A stretch of DNA of 64,000 nucleotides. It comes from Siderastrea radians. Taxonomy: Eukaryota; Cnidaria; Anthozoa; Scleractinia; Rhizangiidae. Made by a program: the position numbers and the translations under genes. Location of the stretch: the NCBI GenBank assembly GCA_964017195.1, contig OZ024894.1, positions 29,895,325-29,959,324 on the forward strand, in the 5' to 3' direction. Positions 21,937-33,100 of the stretch are shown one piece after another. How positions within the stretch are numbered: position 1 is the stretch's first letter; each line of letters starts with the position of its first letter. The notes beneath the pieces are model-generated. The model was not told where the DNA came from. It saw only the letters and a list, made by a program, of their open reading frames with translations, and searched no databases.

Positions 21937-22121
21937 GTTTCATAGACCGCAAAGCATCATGATTGCTATAAATAAATGTATTGATCACTTTTCTCGCTGA
22001 AGACACTACAGGAGAAACCAAATCATAAAAAAAAACATACATTTGCCCTTGCTTTAGGACTGGTAGCTAGCGAAAAGCAGCCATAAATTTTACACGCATG
22101 ATGCAATGCGGTCTATGAAGC
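21937..22121. repeat. Fold-back MITE
   Basis: Inverted arms TTTCATAGACCGCAAAGCAT and its near complement ATGCAATGCGGTCTATGAA end a 185-base element with an AT-rich centre. The target duplication is unclear. Confidence 0.7.
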
Positions 22122-23258
22122 AACCTTTTTTGAAATTAAGGTATATATTCTGTCACTTGTACGTGACAGTTTTTTGTAGATCGTGCTGTCTCATTATTAT
22201 AATTTAACTACTATCAGCTACTTGACCTCATACCCACAAAGTAGTAGCTCAACTAACCAAGAGATTATTGCGATAAGCATCTAATTTTTTTTTCGTGATG
22301 GTATCAATGGTGACAGAACGATACAATGTGTTGTGATTGACAATCAAATCAGCCTGAAAACGTGAAATCATGCTGAAAAATATCCTTCGTTATACCGGGG
22401 TCTTCGTTATATAGGGGCTCATTACACCGGGGTTCCACTGTAATTTGAACTCCACACTAGTATGCCTCAGCATACCGTTTATTTTTTCCATAGCCGTTAG
22501 AATGATCTAAAACTTAATGAAAAACAAAAAAAGAACACTCAAATGATCTAAAGAATGTAAAGTTTGCGAAACAACGTTAATAACAGTAAACTTTTAATAT
22601 TTCGAGAAATTTGTCTGTCAAAATACGTTCCCATGGCAAGAACGGATTCGATGAACAATGACATATCATGCCAAGTTGTTTCCAGATAAACTTTAGGAAA
22701 AGTTACAAAGTATGATGGTTTTTGCTTTCATGTATGTAAAAAAAAAGTTATGAACGTCAGCAGTGACACTTTGTGCTCGCCCCGCCCCCGCACCCCTTCT
22801 CTCCTTTCAGGCTGAACAGGGTTATATGATCGAAAATATTACATGTTCGTGAATACATGAAATGACCACATCTATGAACTGCAGATGAAACATGGGATGA
22901 TGACGACTATGACAGTAAAATACATTAACTTGAGCATTGAAAAAGAAAAACATAAAAAAAATCAAGCTTGAACGGGATTCGAACCCATGAATTCGAAACT
23001 TTGTGCGTCGAACTGAAGGGGGCTGCTTCACAATGTAAACGAAATAATTTAAACTACGGAAAATGGAATGAATTATAACTTGTATCGATACTCACATACT
23101 GAAATAATACCAAAAAGACGTCGTACCCATATAGTTCCTTCTATTCGAATAATGTTCCTCGTCATGCTTAATTAGTGGATGTTCTATTCAAGTTATGACC
23201 CGCAAGTTTTGTACAACGAGAATGATTTAAACAGTCTCAATTACCAAGTATCAATCAC
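22122..23258. other. Non-coding stretch with dispersed-repeat remnants and tRNA-like box
   Basis: About 22390-22442 reads TTCGTTATACCGGGG / TTCGTTATATAGGGG / ATTACACCGGGGTTCCACTG, a short internal tandem typical of a dispersed repeat end. On the minus strand at about 22967-23010, GGGTTCGAATCCCGT is a perfect tRNA T-arm/B-box followed within 25 bases by a T-run. No A-box or full cloverleaf was found, so it is a tRNA-derived fragment or SINE end, not a tRNA gene. Confidence 0.45.
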
Positions 23259-23421
23259 TAGCCTTTTTCACAGTTAACTCTTCTCATTTGCATTACAATA
23301 TATTTGCACCTGGATGTGAGGCAGTCTCGGGCAAAAAGTGCAGAATTGCCCGAAATTGCCTCACATCCACGTTCAAAAACATTGTAATGCAAGTGAGAAA
23401 AGGTAACCGTGAAAAGGGCTA
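23259..23421. repeat. Fold-back MITE, 163 bp
   Basis: Nearly the whole length is palindromic: the left arm TAGCCTTTTTCACAGTTAAC and TGGATGTGAGGCA are mirrored by TGCCTCACATCCA and GGTAACCGTGAAAAGGGCTA. The central loop is about 20 bases. Confidence 0.8.
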
Positions 23422-25655
23422 TTAGTGTACAACTTACTTCAATTTCGTAGTATATTGAGCTCATAGCTATAGCTATTGCTATCGCTAGCTATAGGTAAAA
23501 CAGCGCTGAGATGGCTTTTACTTCATGTACCAGGATTTTGAGTGGAACAAGTGTTATTTTACAAGTGTTATTTGTCCGTTTTTGTCCATTTTTAGCTTTT
23601 TTACACTTCTATTGTATTCTTGTGTTTAATCTTTTCACACCCTCCCTTGCATATATTTCCAATCTTGCGCTTTCTTTTCTTTTTACATTCGTTAAAGGCT
23701 ATAGTATAATAGCCGAAAGCTTATATTTCTCTTAAACTTTTTAAACCAGAGAACGCTTTTTACATTTTTAATATGTCTTATCCTGGTTACAGTTCAATTT
23801 TTAATCCCTCTATCACTTATAAATTTTTCTCGGTTGACATAACCAAACATTTCGTTAAGAAGTTTTTCCGTACGACCTCTCTACTAGCAGGTTGTAAGAT
23901 AAAAATCTGTTCGTAAGGAGCAAATCAGCCGTATGCAGGAGGTAAGAGAAACGAGAGAAAAAAAATAAATGAAAGACAGAAAAAAAAATACAAACGGAAG
24001 AAACAACTCACCCTCTGATGTAATACTGCCGAATTTACCCCTGCGAGTTCGGGCTGTGATACGGTGGTTTGAAAGATTTTATTAGCGAGCAATTAATTAC
24101 AATCGTCTAGTTAAAGGGGCAGTGTCACGAGGATTTTCCTCGCATTACGTCAAAACGTCGCTGAAAGTGAGATTAAATGCCTTCACTCACACACAAAATG
24201 CTCCTGGAACATCAAGAGGGAGATATCAGTGAACTTTTGCAAGGAGAGCAAACCACAATAAGTTTTCAATGATTTTTGCAAGATACAAGCACAGAATTTG
24301 AAAAAGTTCGCCAGACGTTTTCAAGTTGTAATCCACTTCCATCTTGGCCATCCGTGGCCAAAGACACTTAGTAATAGCTTCACTGAATTAGTATGGTGTC
24401 TGAACAAGAAAATGACCAATATTTTTAGGCTTTCGTATATGTTAATGTGACTATTGGCTTTTCAGTGGGGTCAAACGCGAGCAAAATCCTCCTGATACTA
24501 CCCCGTTAATTATATAATGAAAAACATAGGGCACTGTGTGCTAGACCGAACATATCAAAGAAAATATGAACACGCTAGCCTAAGAGACTTGGAAGACTTC
24601 CTAATTCTTCAAACCAATTGACTAGAGCTGTAATTGTCGGAAGGGAACTTCTGCATGGGGTGGATATCCTCAATGTGAAGAACAAGGCTAGCTTGTTTTC
24701 TGGAATGCATGCACCATGCAGTATTGCAGAGATGTGCAGTCGACAGTAAAGATGCGACGTTCAGAAATCAGGAAGTGGTACATGAGCTGGAGCTCCATGC
24801 AGAGCTTCACAAAGACTGGAAGGGTTAAAAAGAATTCGACCCTAGCCGATGTCAAACTAGGCATGCAGGTATTACTAAAGGCGGATTTTACTTGTGATAA
24901 TTGACACACTTGCCCATAAGCATGAGAGACCTTATAAATCAGGATATTTAAATAAAGTTTAGACGAGAGACAAGGCCGCGGTTTAGTCGATTTCAGTCCT
25001 GCGAAGCCAAATATGTAAGTGTTATTTAAAGTAACTAGTGTCATATATCTCCTTTAAATAACCACCTTTTAAGAGAATGTGGTGATTCATTAGTTTTAAA
25101 CCTCGTTCTTAGTTTAAATTTGTTCCAATAATCGGCCCACGTTTAACCTTTGAAAAAAAAAGGCTCTTCTTACATGCACATTATACGCACTAGGCTGCAA
25201 ATACATCGTCCTAAAATATAAAGTAAGCGTTTTGCTCTTATGTTATACGCGTGTTTTACTTGTATCCATTATCCCCACCCAGTATTAGACTTAAGCCTAA
25301 TCAGAAGAATGACAAGAAATGCGGAAAATTGACGTCTAATCACTGAGTTTCATCGTTGCTGAAAGATACGGAAAGGCGGAACTTTAATCAGCTGATGCCA
25401 TTTTCAATAATTGAGGTGGTGTTTCAGTCAAATTTGTTAGTGTTGGCGCTGAACGGTGCTGTTTATAGAGTGAAGCAAGCAGCGACAATTTAATGCTGCA
25501 ACACGGCTTTTTCGTTATAACAAAGTTCAGTTCAACAACAAGTCCATTGGGTCCGAAAACAAAGCGAAAGGAAAAAATATGTTTATTTATGATGTGATCA
25601 ATCTTATTCATTTATTGTGCTTTTTTATTCCCTAGGGTTAGATATCGAGCTGAAT
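23422..25655. other. Non-coding stretch
   Basis: No exon with credible splice borders or family motif was found. There is a short AGCTATAGCTATTGCTATCG repeat at 23465-23495 and otherwise AT-rich unique-looking sequence. Confidence 0.5.
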
Positions 25656-25659
25656 TTAA

Positions 25660-26229
25660 TCCCTCGGACGTACAAGTCGGTAAGGGGGAAGGGGGTGGAT
25701 GCCCCCTCCATAAGGTTTTTCTTGAATTTTTGCAAAGCGATTTTTTACAAGCACCTGCCGTTTTTAGTAGCTCTACGCATATCCCTTTTACACATTTTGA
25801 CATAAGTTTGGTGAGAAGCGGCTGCTATGTTTACTAGATATGACGTCATACGTAGCAGTTAGTAAAGCCAGTTTTGGAGAAAAATGTGTGTTTTCCACCT
25901 TTTTTCAGAAAGCACAAATTGTTCAGAAAAAGCAGCAAAGTGCTTAATTATAACATTATTTTACATGTCTAGCATGAAAAAAAAGTATTTAATTTCTGCC
26001 GATTTTTGACAATGTCTAAGCGTGGTTAAAATCACAGCCCCCAGCAGCGCAACCCATAATATATACCTCACCTTGTAATACTCATCATGGTCGATCAAAG
26101 GCTTTCTATCAAAGGCAAAATCTTTCTGCAATATCAAAACACAGCAAAGACCCAGGGGAAGGGGCTACAACAGCCCCCCCCCCCCCTTGTGTCACAGTGG
26201 GAGTGTGACTTTGCTTGTATGTCCGAGGG
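25660..26229. mobile_element. TTAA-flanked MITE (CCCTCGG family)
   Basis: Terminal inverted repeats (T)CCCTCGGACGTACAAG on the left and CTTGTATGTCCGAGGG on the right are flanked on both sides by TTAA (25656-25659, 26230-26233). TTAA targets with short inverted ends are typical of piggyBac-type elements. There is no coding potential. Confidence 0.82.
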
Positions 26230-26257
26230 TTAAAAATAGAGAAAGAGGTTAATATTT

Positions 26258-26449
26258 AACAATTGGCTCATGCTTAGCGTGCGTACATCGAGTTATGGAT
26301 GCACGCGGGAAGTTTGGGGAGCACGAGAGAAGCGTAAGAGTTGCTCGAGGCGCAGCCGAGAGCAACTCTAGCTTCTTGAGTGCTCTCCAAACTTCCCAAG
26401 TGCATCCATAACTCGATGTACGTACAGCTAAAAGCATGAACCAATTGTT
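26258..26449. repeat. Fold-back element with GAGGCGCAGCCGAG core
   Basis: Long arms from AACAATTGG to CCAATTGTT meet at a core CGAGGCGCAGCCGAG (26346-26360). The arms include TACATCGAGTTATGGATGCA and its complement. The same core sits at the centre of a different fold-back at 41766-41907. Confidence 0.8.
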
Positions 26450-27852
26450 TTATAACATAGCCAGTGAACATGCTGAAATAGTAGTTTTGCGCAGGATGCC
26501 GCAGTTCCATTTCGCTTCCGTTAAAACTGTAAATTATAAGCAATACGATTCAGTGCGCAGTTGATTCAAAACTCAGTCACTGGTTACCATAAAAATCAAG
26601 AAAGAACGAGAAAAAAAAAAAGAGAAAGAGGAAAAAAGAAACAGTAATCGATCACATGACTGAAAGAAAAAGGCGCCAAAACACCTTGCGAAGTGTTGCC
26701 GCGTAGTTGCAGCGTTTCTTTGAATGAATCAATGAAATTGCTCCGAAGTGAACGTACGAGAATAATTTTTTGAAGAAGTCTTCCAATTATCGCTCTAAGA
26801 TGTGGTATAAGTTTGATGTTTCCTGAAAAACTGTTGTATTCATCCTCCAAAGCGGATTGAAGCTGTATGATTTCAGCATTGTAGCCGCGAGTCTGAGTTG
26901 AAACGAGCACAAAACAAAGTGGAGGCCGCGGACGGAATGTGGTTTAACACTGAACAATGAATCAAACAACTGGGAAAGCGATCATTCGACTTATTTTGGA
27001 TTACATTTTATTTTGTTTGAACATTTGGAGCTGCTTGAACACAGAGCTACATTGACTGCAGGTAAAACGAAGTTATTTTGTGTAGTATATAGCCGAAAAA
27101 ATTTCGTCCTTTCTGGTTGTCAGTGCTTATTTAGTTTGATTTTGGTAGTGAATCACCGAAAACGTGTGACACATTATTAATTGAAACGGTTCGCTTCAAT
27201 TTTACTGTGTTTTATTTTGTGTCATGTCTTGATATTTTGGTTTTAAAAGTTTTCCGTATAAAACCTACCTTTTGTGAACATTCGTTGAGAGAAGACGGTG
27301 AATGAAATCGTAAACACAACGCCAAAGACTAATTAAGTTCGAGTTTCTTCAGTTTTTCAACAAAGTTCCTTGCTCGTCCTAAGAAATCAAACACCCTGCA
27401 ACAATTTCGCTGTTGTAATCTCTCTCCAGTTTAACTCTCAGTGCTGTAAGGTGATTTTTCTTGGTCATTTACTCGCTGAGTTGCTCGCGAAGAAGACACT
27501 TTTTGTCGCTACAGGCAGGAAAAACAAAGTGTATTCATAATTCAACTGCATGCTTCGTTTTGGTTGGTCTTGCTCTTGCTTGTTGGCTGCTTTCTGGCTA
27601 AAAGATCAATGCCAAGAGATAAATTTGGAAGTTCTTCGCTAGTTTCTTCCAATGACTATCGGAAAGTTCAGCAACAGGAACTCGCCGCTAAACTCGACGG
27701 AAACTTTGCAGCAAAATGCAACTGCACACGTCATGTTATATACGCACGGCCGTGCGTATATAGAGATATACACCATGATGGTTCAATAGGAATTCGATAG
27801 GACAAGCGCGCGAGCTATGTTATAATGAACCATATACCCCTATTGTACTTAA
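26450..27852. other. Non-coding stretch
   Basis: No gene is supported. It contains a perfect 26-base palindrome at 27737-27762 centred on GGCC within TACGCACGGCCGTGCGTA. Confidence 0.5.
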
Positions 27853-28874
27853 CCCTCGGACGTACAAGCAAAGTAACAACCCCACCGTGGCACAAGGAGG
27901 TGATGGGTGTGGACTGCCCCCCCCCCCCCCTGGATATTTTATATGTTATAATATTTCGAAAAGGTTTTTACCTTGAGTAGAAAGCCTGCGGGGTGCTCAA
28001 TAAGATGAGGAATATATTATGGGTGCCAGTGACAATGGAAATTATAAAAACAACGGCGGAAATTGACATTTTAGATGCTAGACACGAAGAATATAACATG
28101 ATTATAAGCGTTTTGCTTCTTTTTGTCAACATTTTGTGCTTTTATCACCTAAAAAAGGTGAAAAACATGCATTTTTACTCAAAAATGGCCTGACCACCTG
28201 TCATTTATGACGACATATCTCGTAACCATACTAACCAATTCTCACCAAAATTGTGTTAAAGGACAGATTCACGGCTCGGCGCATGTCCATTAGTCAAATT
28301 ACTTTTTTTCCGATTTATTAGTATTTCTATCGGTTAATAATCCCACTCATATGTATCTCAGCAATCACATACTATAGTAAGCCCAAGTAGAACGGAGGTG
28401 CTGGACTAAATTCCCAGGAAATATTAGTGGATTGCATCAACCCTGCTAACGTTGAATTTATTGTTGGCCCGAAGGTTTCATTCCACGGTTAATGAATTTA
28501 CCGCTTTTTGCACGCGCTTTAGTCCAATGGCTGCCAGGGGCGCGTGCAGATAGCTGAGAAATCATTAAACGCGAAACTTTGGCAAGAAAATTTCACACCA
28601 GAGCAAACTACTCGCTTCTGATTGGTTCTTTAACAATGTTATGAAATAATATTGCTTGCAATTGCCTACTCTACAGCGTGCACAGGCGAAAAAACAGCAT
28701 TTAGATTCATGAGCATGCGCTAAACCGTAAACCCTTCCCTTTAAAATGTGTCTAAGGGATAAGCGTACAGCTACTGAAAACGGCAGGTGCTGATGAAAAA
28801 TCGTCTTGGACAAATTCAAGAAAAACCTTATGCCAACCCCCTCCCCCCCCCTCCCTCCCTTGCACGCCCGAGGA
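27853..28874. mobile_element. Second TTAA-flanked CCCTCGG element
   Basis: The left end TTAA/CCCTCGGACGTACAAG (27849-27868) and right end CTTGCACGCCCGAGG/ATTAA (to 28878) match the ends of the element at 25660-26229. The internal part of about 28740-28850 is the reverse complement of its 25690-25800. It is longer (about 1.02 kb) and carries an unrelated-looking middle, so it may be nested. Confidence 0.65.
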
Positions 28875-29846
28875 TTAAATGCGTTCCTTTGTACACAGCT
28901 TACATGCATTTTACATAAAACATTACACACATTCTATTTACTTACTTACTTATTTATTTATTTATTTACTCATCTATCCATTTATTTTGTTTAAAAATAA
29001 TAATTGTATTTGCTAAAGATGAGCTACGGAGCAAATGTGACACTAACATAGCTTATGTAGCTAACTGTAACTTACAACAGGATAACTACTTCGAATAAAA
29101 TATCTTGCTAATTTAAAATATTAATATCATTGGTGACAAATTACCACTTTATTTTGGCGCTAAGTTTTAGCATTAATTTATAATTTCACAAGTGAAATTT
29201 CAACATTGTTACTGATGAAGATGTTCAGTGACAGAACTACAGCGATTCTGGAAATATTCATTGACGACACAATCGGTAATCTGTTAATTTTGACTTTTAA
29301 TTGAATGAACCTCTCATAAACCACCTGCGAGGCAAACGTCTGACAGCGAACATTTTTTGACGGCGAGCCGGCAGTTGCTGATAGAGAGATTGATCGCGAA
29401 CTCAGAGAAGTTAAATAACGAATCTTAAAAAGCTGAATCGATAATATCTGGGGACTTGTGGAAAGTGACAGGCTTTTAACTTTAGTAGATCGTCTCCATG
29501 TAGTGTGTTTGTGTTATTACTGATCTCGAATGCAACCAAGAGGCCTATACTGGTCAGAAAGTTTTCGTCATCAGGGGCTAACTTTGATGACGTACATCGG
29601 GCATAAGTGTTAGCGTATTAGGACACTTAAATAGTGATTTTAAAGGTTAAACATCTGCCCCCAGCAGTTACTTCCGGCTTTAAGGTTTATGCAACAAACC
29701 CTGCAGCTTGATGTATAGCCAATACGTGAACTAATAAGAATAATCTCCTAGTCATATAATTACTATTTATTGATAATGTAAATATTAATGGTTTAATGGA
29801 TTTGATTTAATTTGATTTGATTTTTTTTTTCTGTAGTGCACTGAAT
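28875..29846. other. Non-coding 3' flank of gene B
   Basis: No gene. It holds a short TTTA/CTTA repeat (28930-28980). The gene B 3' UTR would lie at the right side, but no AATAAA signal could be assigned with confidence. Confidence 0.5.
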
Positions 29847-30116
29847 TCACACATTTTCGTACTCCGGAGTGGGTATTTGGTTGACATATACGGAACATTC
29901 AGGCTCCGAGTGGTACGATGGACTCTCCAGTTCCTGAACGAATGTGGGGGATTCCCTGAGGTCTTCGTCAGATTCCAGCAGATGAGTGAGAACAGCAGAG
30001 AAAATCTCATTCTCATATTCACCTTCCATCCCGCTATCTGGGAGGGAGACTCTTTCAGATGCTTCGAACACGTTATCTTCTTCAGGCGTCTCTAGTGATG
30101 CATAGGTAATCTCATC
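29847..30116 (-). CDS. Gene B exon 7 (tail, stop codon)
   Basis: Acceptor GATAG, phase 0, 89 codons plus stop. It carries the ITIM-like ITYASL at its start and YENE, YVNQ and YENV further on. The final residues PTPEYENV are conserved in genes A and C as PTPDYENV, though the nucleotide sequences differ strongly. Confidence 0.85.
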   Translation of the reverse strand, partial: DEITYASLETPEEDNVFEASERVSLPDSGMEGEYENEIFSAVLTHLLESDEDLRESPTFVQELESPSYHSEPECSVYVNQIPTPEYENV

Positions 30117-33100
30117 CTATCAAACAACAGAAAATAGACCGGTAAACAAATAAACAAATTAAGAAGGGCAGGAAGGAAGGAACGACGGGAGGAATTCGAA
30201 GAAAGAAAGAAAAAAAGAAAACCCTTACATTTTCGTATCATTTGAGTGCTCTTTGATTGGTTCTAATTGCTTATTGACCAATTTCAATGATTTTCTAGGG
30301 TTTTACATTGTACCTGAATCCCTCGATTATGAGAATATATACATATTGTTTTACTTGATCCGCAACCAATTTTGCCCGGTCTCTCCTCTCGTAGGATGTA
30401 ACTTATTAAAAGGGAAGCAACGAGACTGGTTGCTTGCTTATATCCTGAGCTGTTTAGATATTACTATTGATTCAGTAGTACATCTTTGACAGTAATTATA
30501 CTAATGGCTTTTTTCAGGATGTTTGAACGTAGGAAAGGAGATGGAATTGTTATAAAGGTTTACGAACAGAAGAATTCCTATATGAGCACGTTTCCTATCT
30601 ATTACAGCAAGCAAGAGGCAGAACTCTGACGTACCATCATTGTTTGTGGATTTAACAAGGCGTATCCACCCTCTTGTCTGGAAGGCTGGGCCGTCCTTTG
30701 AGTCAGCTGCTCATCTCTGATTGCACTAGTTTCATTTGAAAGCCATAGCGCCCTCGCGACTTCTGCTGCATTTAATCGCAATTCGTCTGGTTCTTCATTT
30801 TGATTACTGCAACAATATGAGAGCAAATATGACCAGAATAAACACCAATCCTTATAAAGGGGATGATTAAGGGAGGTCAATCATCGACTAGGATATAAAT
30901 AGAATAAATGACGATTATCTATAAAAAGTGTGGTTTAGCCATGCATGTTCTATAAATCTTCAAGAAGTAATCTGTTATGCGTACAACTATAAAACTGAGG
31001 TTACGCTGAAAATATATATATAAAATGAGATTTTTTTTTCTTGGAATCAAAATAATCATCAGCTGCAGTCATGAAATGTGGGTCAGGCGGAAATAGCCAA
31101 TACCTACGAAGTGGCTGCACTGTACTTGAAGCGTTTGTGGGTCTTGTTTCTGTTTAAAAAAATAAATAAATAAAATAAAATAAAATAATAAGAAGAAATA
31201 AATTAAAGTAGATTGTGAAGTGAAAAAAAAAAAAAATAACGAACACTATTGGAGAGGAAACTTAGTAGTGGTACAACTATAAATGATGCACGCCACTGAT
31301 CTGTGAGCAAAAACGCTTGAAACCAGTCACCACAAGAGAGGATAAAGGGGTAAGAGAGTTAATCTCCCATATAGGCCCTATTCCCATCCTAATCCCTCTA
31401 AAGTTATTTTTAGTAACAAAATTAGAATTCCAAAACGTTATATCTTTTGAGTGGATAAACATATTTCAATAATTTGTTCACTTTTGAGATCTGTGTAACA
31501 AGGTCATTCAGAAACCGACATGAGACATCCCATAATACTTAAAGCGAAATTTGGCGCCAAATTTGTGACGTCATTTTGCCGGAAAAAATGTCAAAATTGG
31601 AAAATATAAGGTCATAAAAAATTTTACAGAATGACGACTTCTATATTGCTGCGAAAATTCGGGGTAATTGCTTTAAAACTCACTAAGTTCTTTCAAATTT
31701 GAATTTCCCACCTTTTGTTACTAAAAATAACTTAAGAGGGATTAGGATGGGGATAGGGCCTATATGGGGAAGTAGCTCTCTTACCCCTTTATCCTCTCTT
31801 GCTCACCATTATTCCTACTTCATATACCTAATAACAAAGTAATGCTGGAAAAGAGTGCCGAAACCTTACATGATATTGTGAATGATGAAACGGGCAAGAA
31901 CTTTTTTTAAATTACATGCAGTGTAACCATTCATTCATCTTAGTTGCTCGATTAATTTGTTGCCATCAGTATGTTAGCGTTGCTTTTGTGTTTCTTGTTT
32001 GACTGCTGTATACAGAGTATTTCAAATGTTCGTGCGCTGGACTCCATTTTGTAGACAACTGCGAATAAACTGTAACATGTTTTGCCCAACCAGAGTGTGC
32101 ACATTAGTATCCCACTTGTATTTTCGTTTTCCCTTTTAATTTCTTTTTGAGCAGTCTACCAGCTGTTTTCAATCTTGACTTCACTTAATAATTGGAAAGC
32201 TAGCGTCAATGTTGAGAACATGTGCGTGGGCTATATAGTGGAAAACCTACATCAAAGTTGTTAGCCCGTGAATAATTTAAAGTCAAAACCAAACAAACAA
32301 TTAAACCCGGGAATTAAAGGACAGCTTATCCAACCTTTCAAATTCACTCAACCTCAGTAAAGTAGAAAACCTCCCAAGCACTACTGAGGAGGTTGCATAA
32401 AGAATATCGGTTCCGAAGGCAATTGGAAAACTGAAAGCGCCACTATGCCAACATGGAGAAATGCGCCTTAAATGATCCTGCAGGAGATGGCAGTTTGATG
32501 GTGGACGTGCAGGCTAGTGATATTATTTAGTCTTAAGAAAGAGTTTACAAATAAGTTGTTACCTTCACTGGGCTGCTTCCGCACTTTGGAGCGTACGATC
32601 GCAAAAACAACAGCTATCAAGACTGCTACAAACATTGCTGCTATTAACCAAATCACCAAGGAGAGCAGTGATTGCTTATTCTGTTTTTTGTTGTCACTTG
32701 CACCTCGTGGTGTAGTCATATAGTCCACTGTTGAAGTAAATGATATAAAAATGTAACAAGGTGAATGAGAATTCCTGTAAAAACGACAAATGATCAGTCT
32801 CTTAGTATAGTTACAGTCAACGCGCTTCATGCATGAACGTTCAACTTCAAATATTCATCGATTAGTTCATTCTTCGATTTCATTCTTCGAAAAATTTAGC
32901 GATTCTTTGAAACTTGGATTCTATATTCGAAACACCATTTTAGTTTTTCGAAATTTTTTTTGTAACATCGTAATAATAATTCAAATTTTCCGAACAGAAC
33001 TGAGAAGTTAGTTTTTTGGGGTGCGTTCGATTGGGAAATGCGGATTTCGATTTCGGATTTCGGATTTTTAATTTCCCAATAAAACGCGAAATCCAAAAAC

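Noticed and set aside
22967..23031. Functional tRNA gene
   Set aside because: Only the B-box half is present; no A-box or full set of stems could be drawn.
24537..25044. Exon candidate opposite 24688-25044
   Set aside because: No splice borders, domain or paralogue; composition is not clearly coding.
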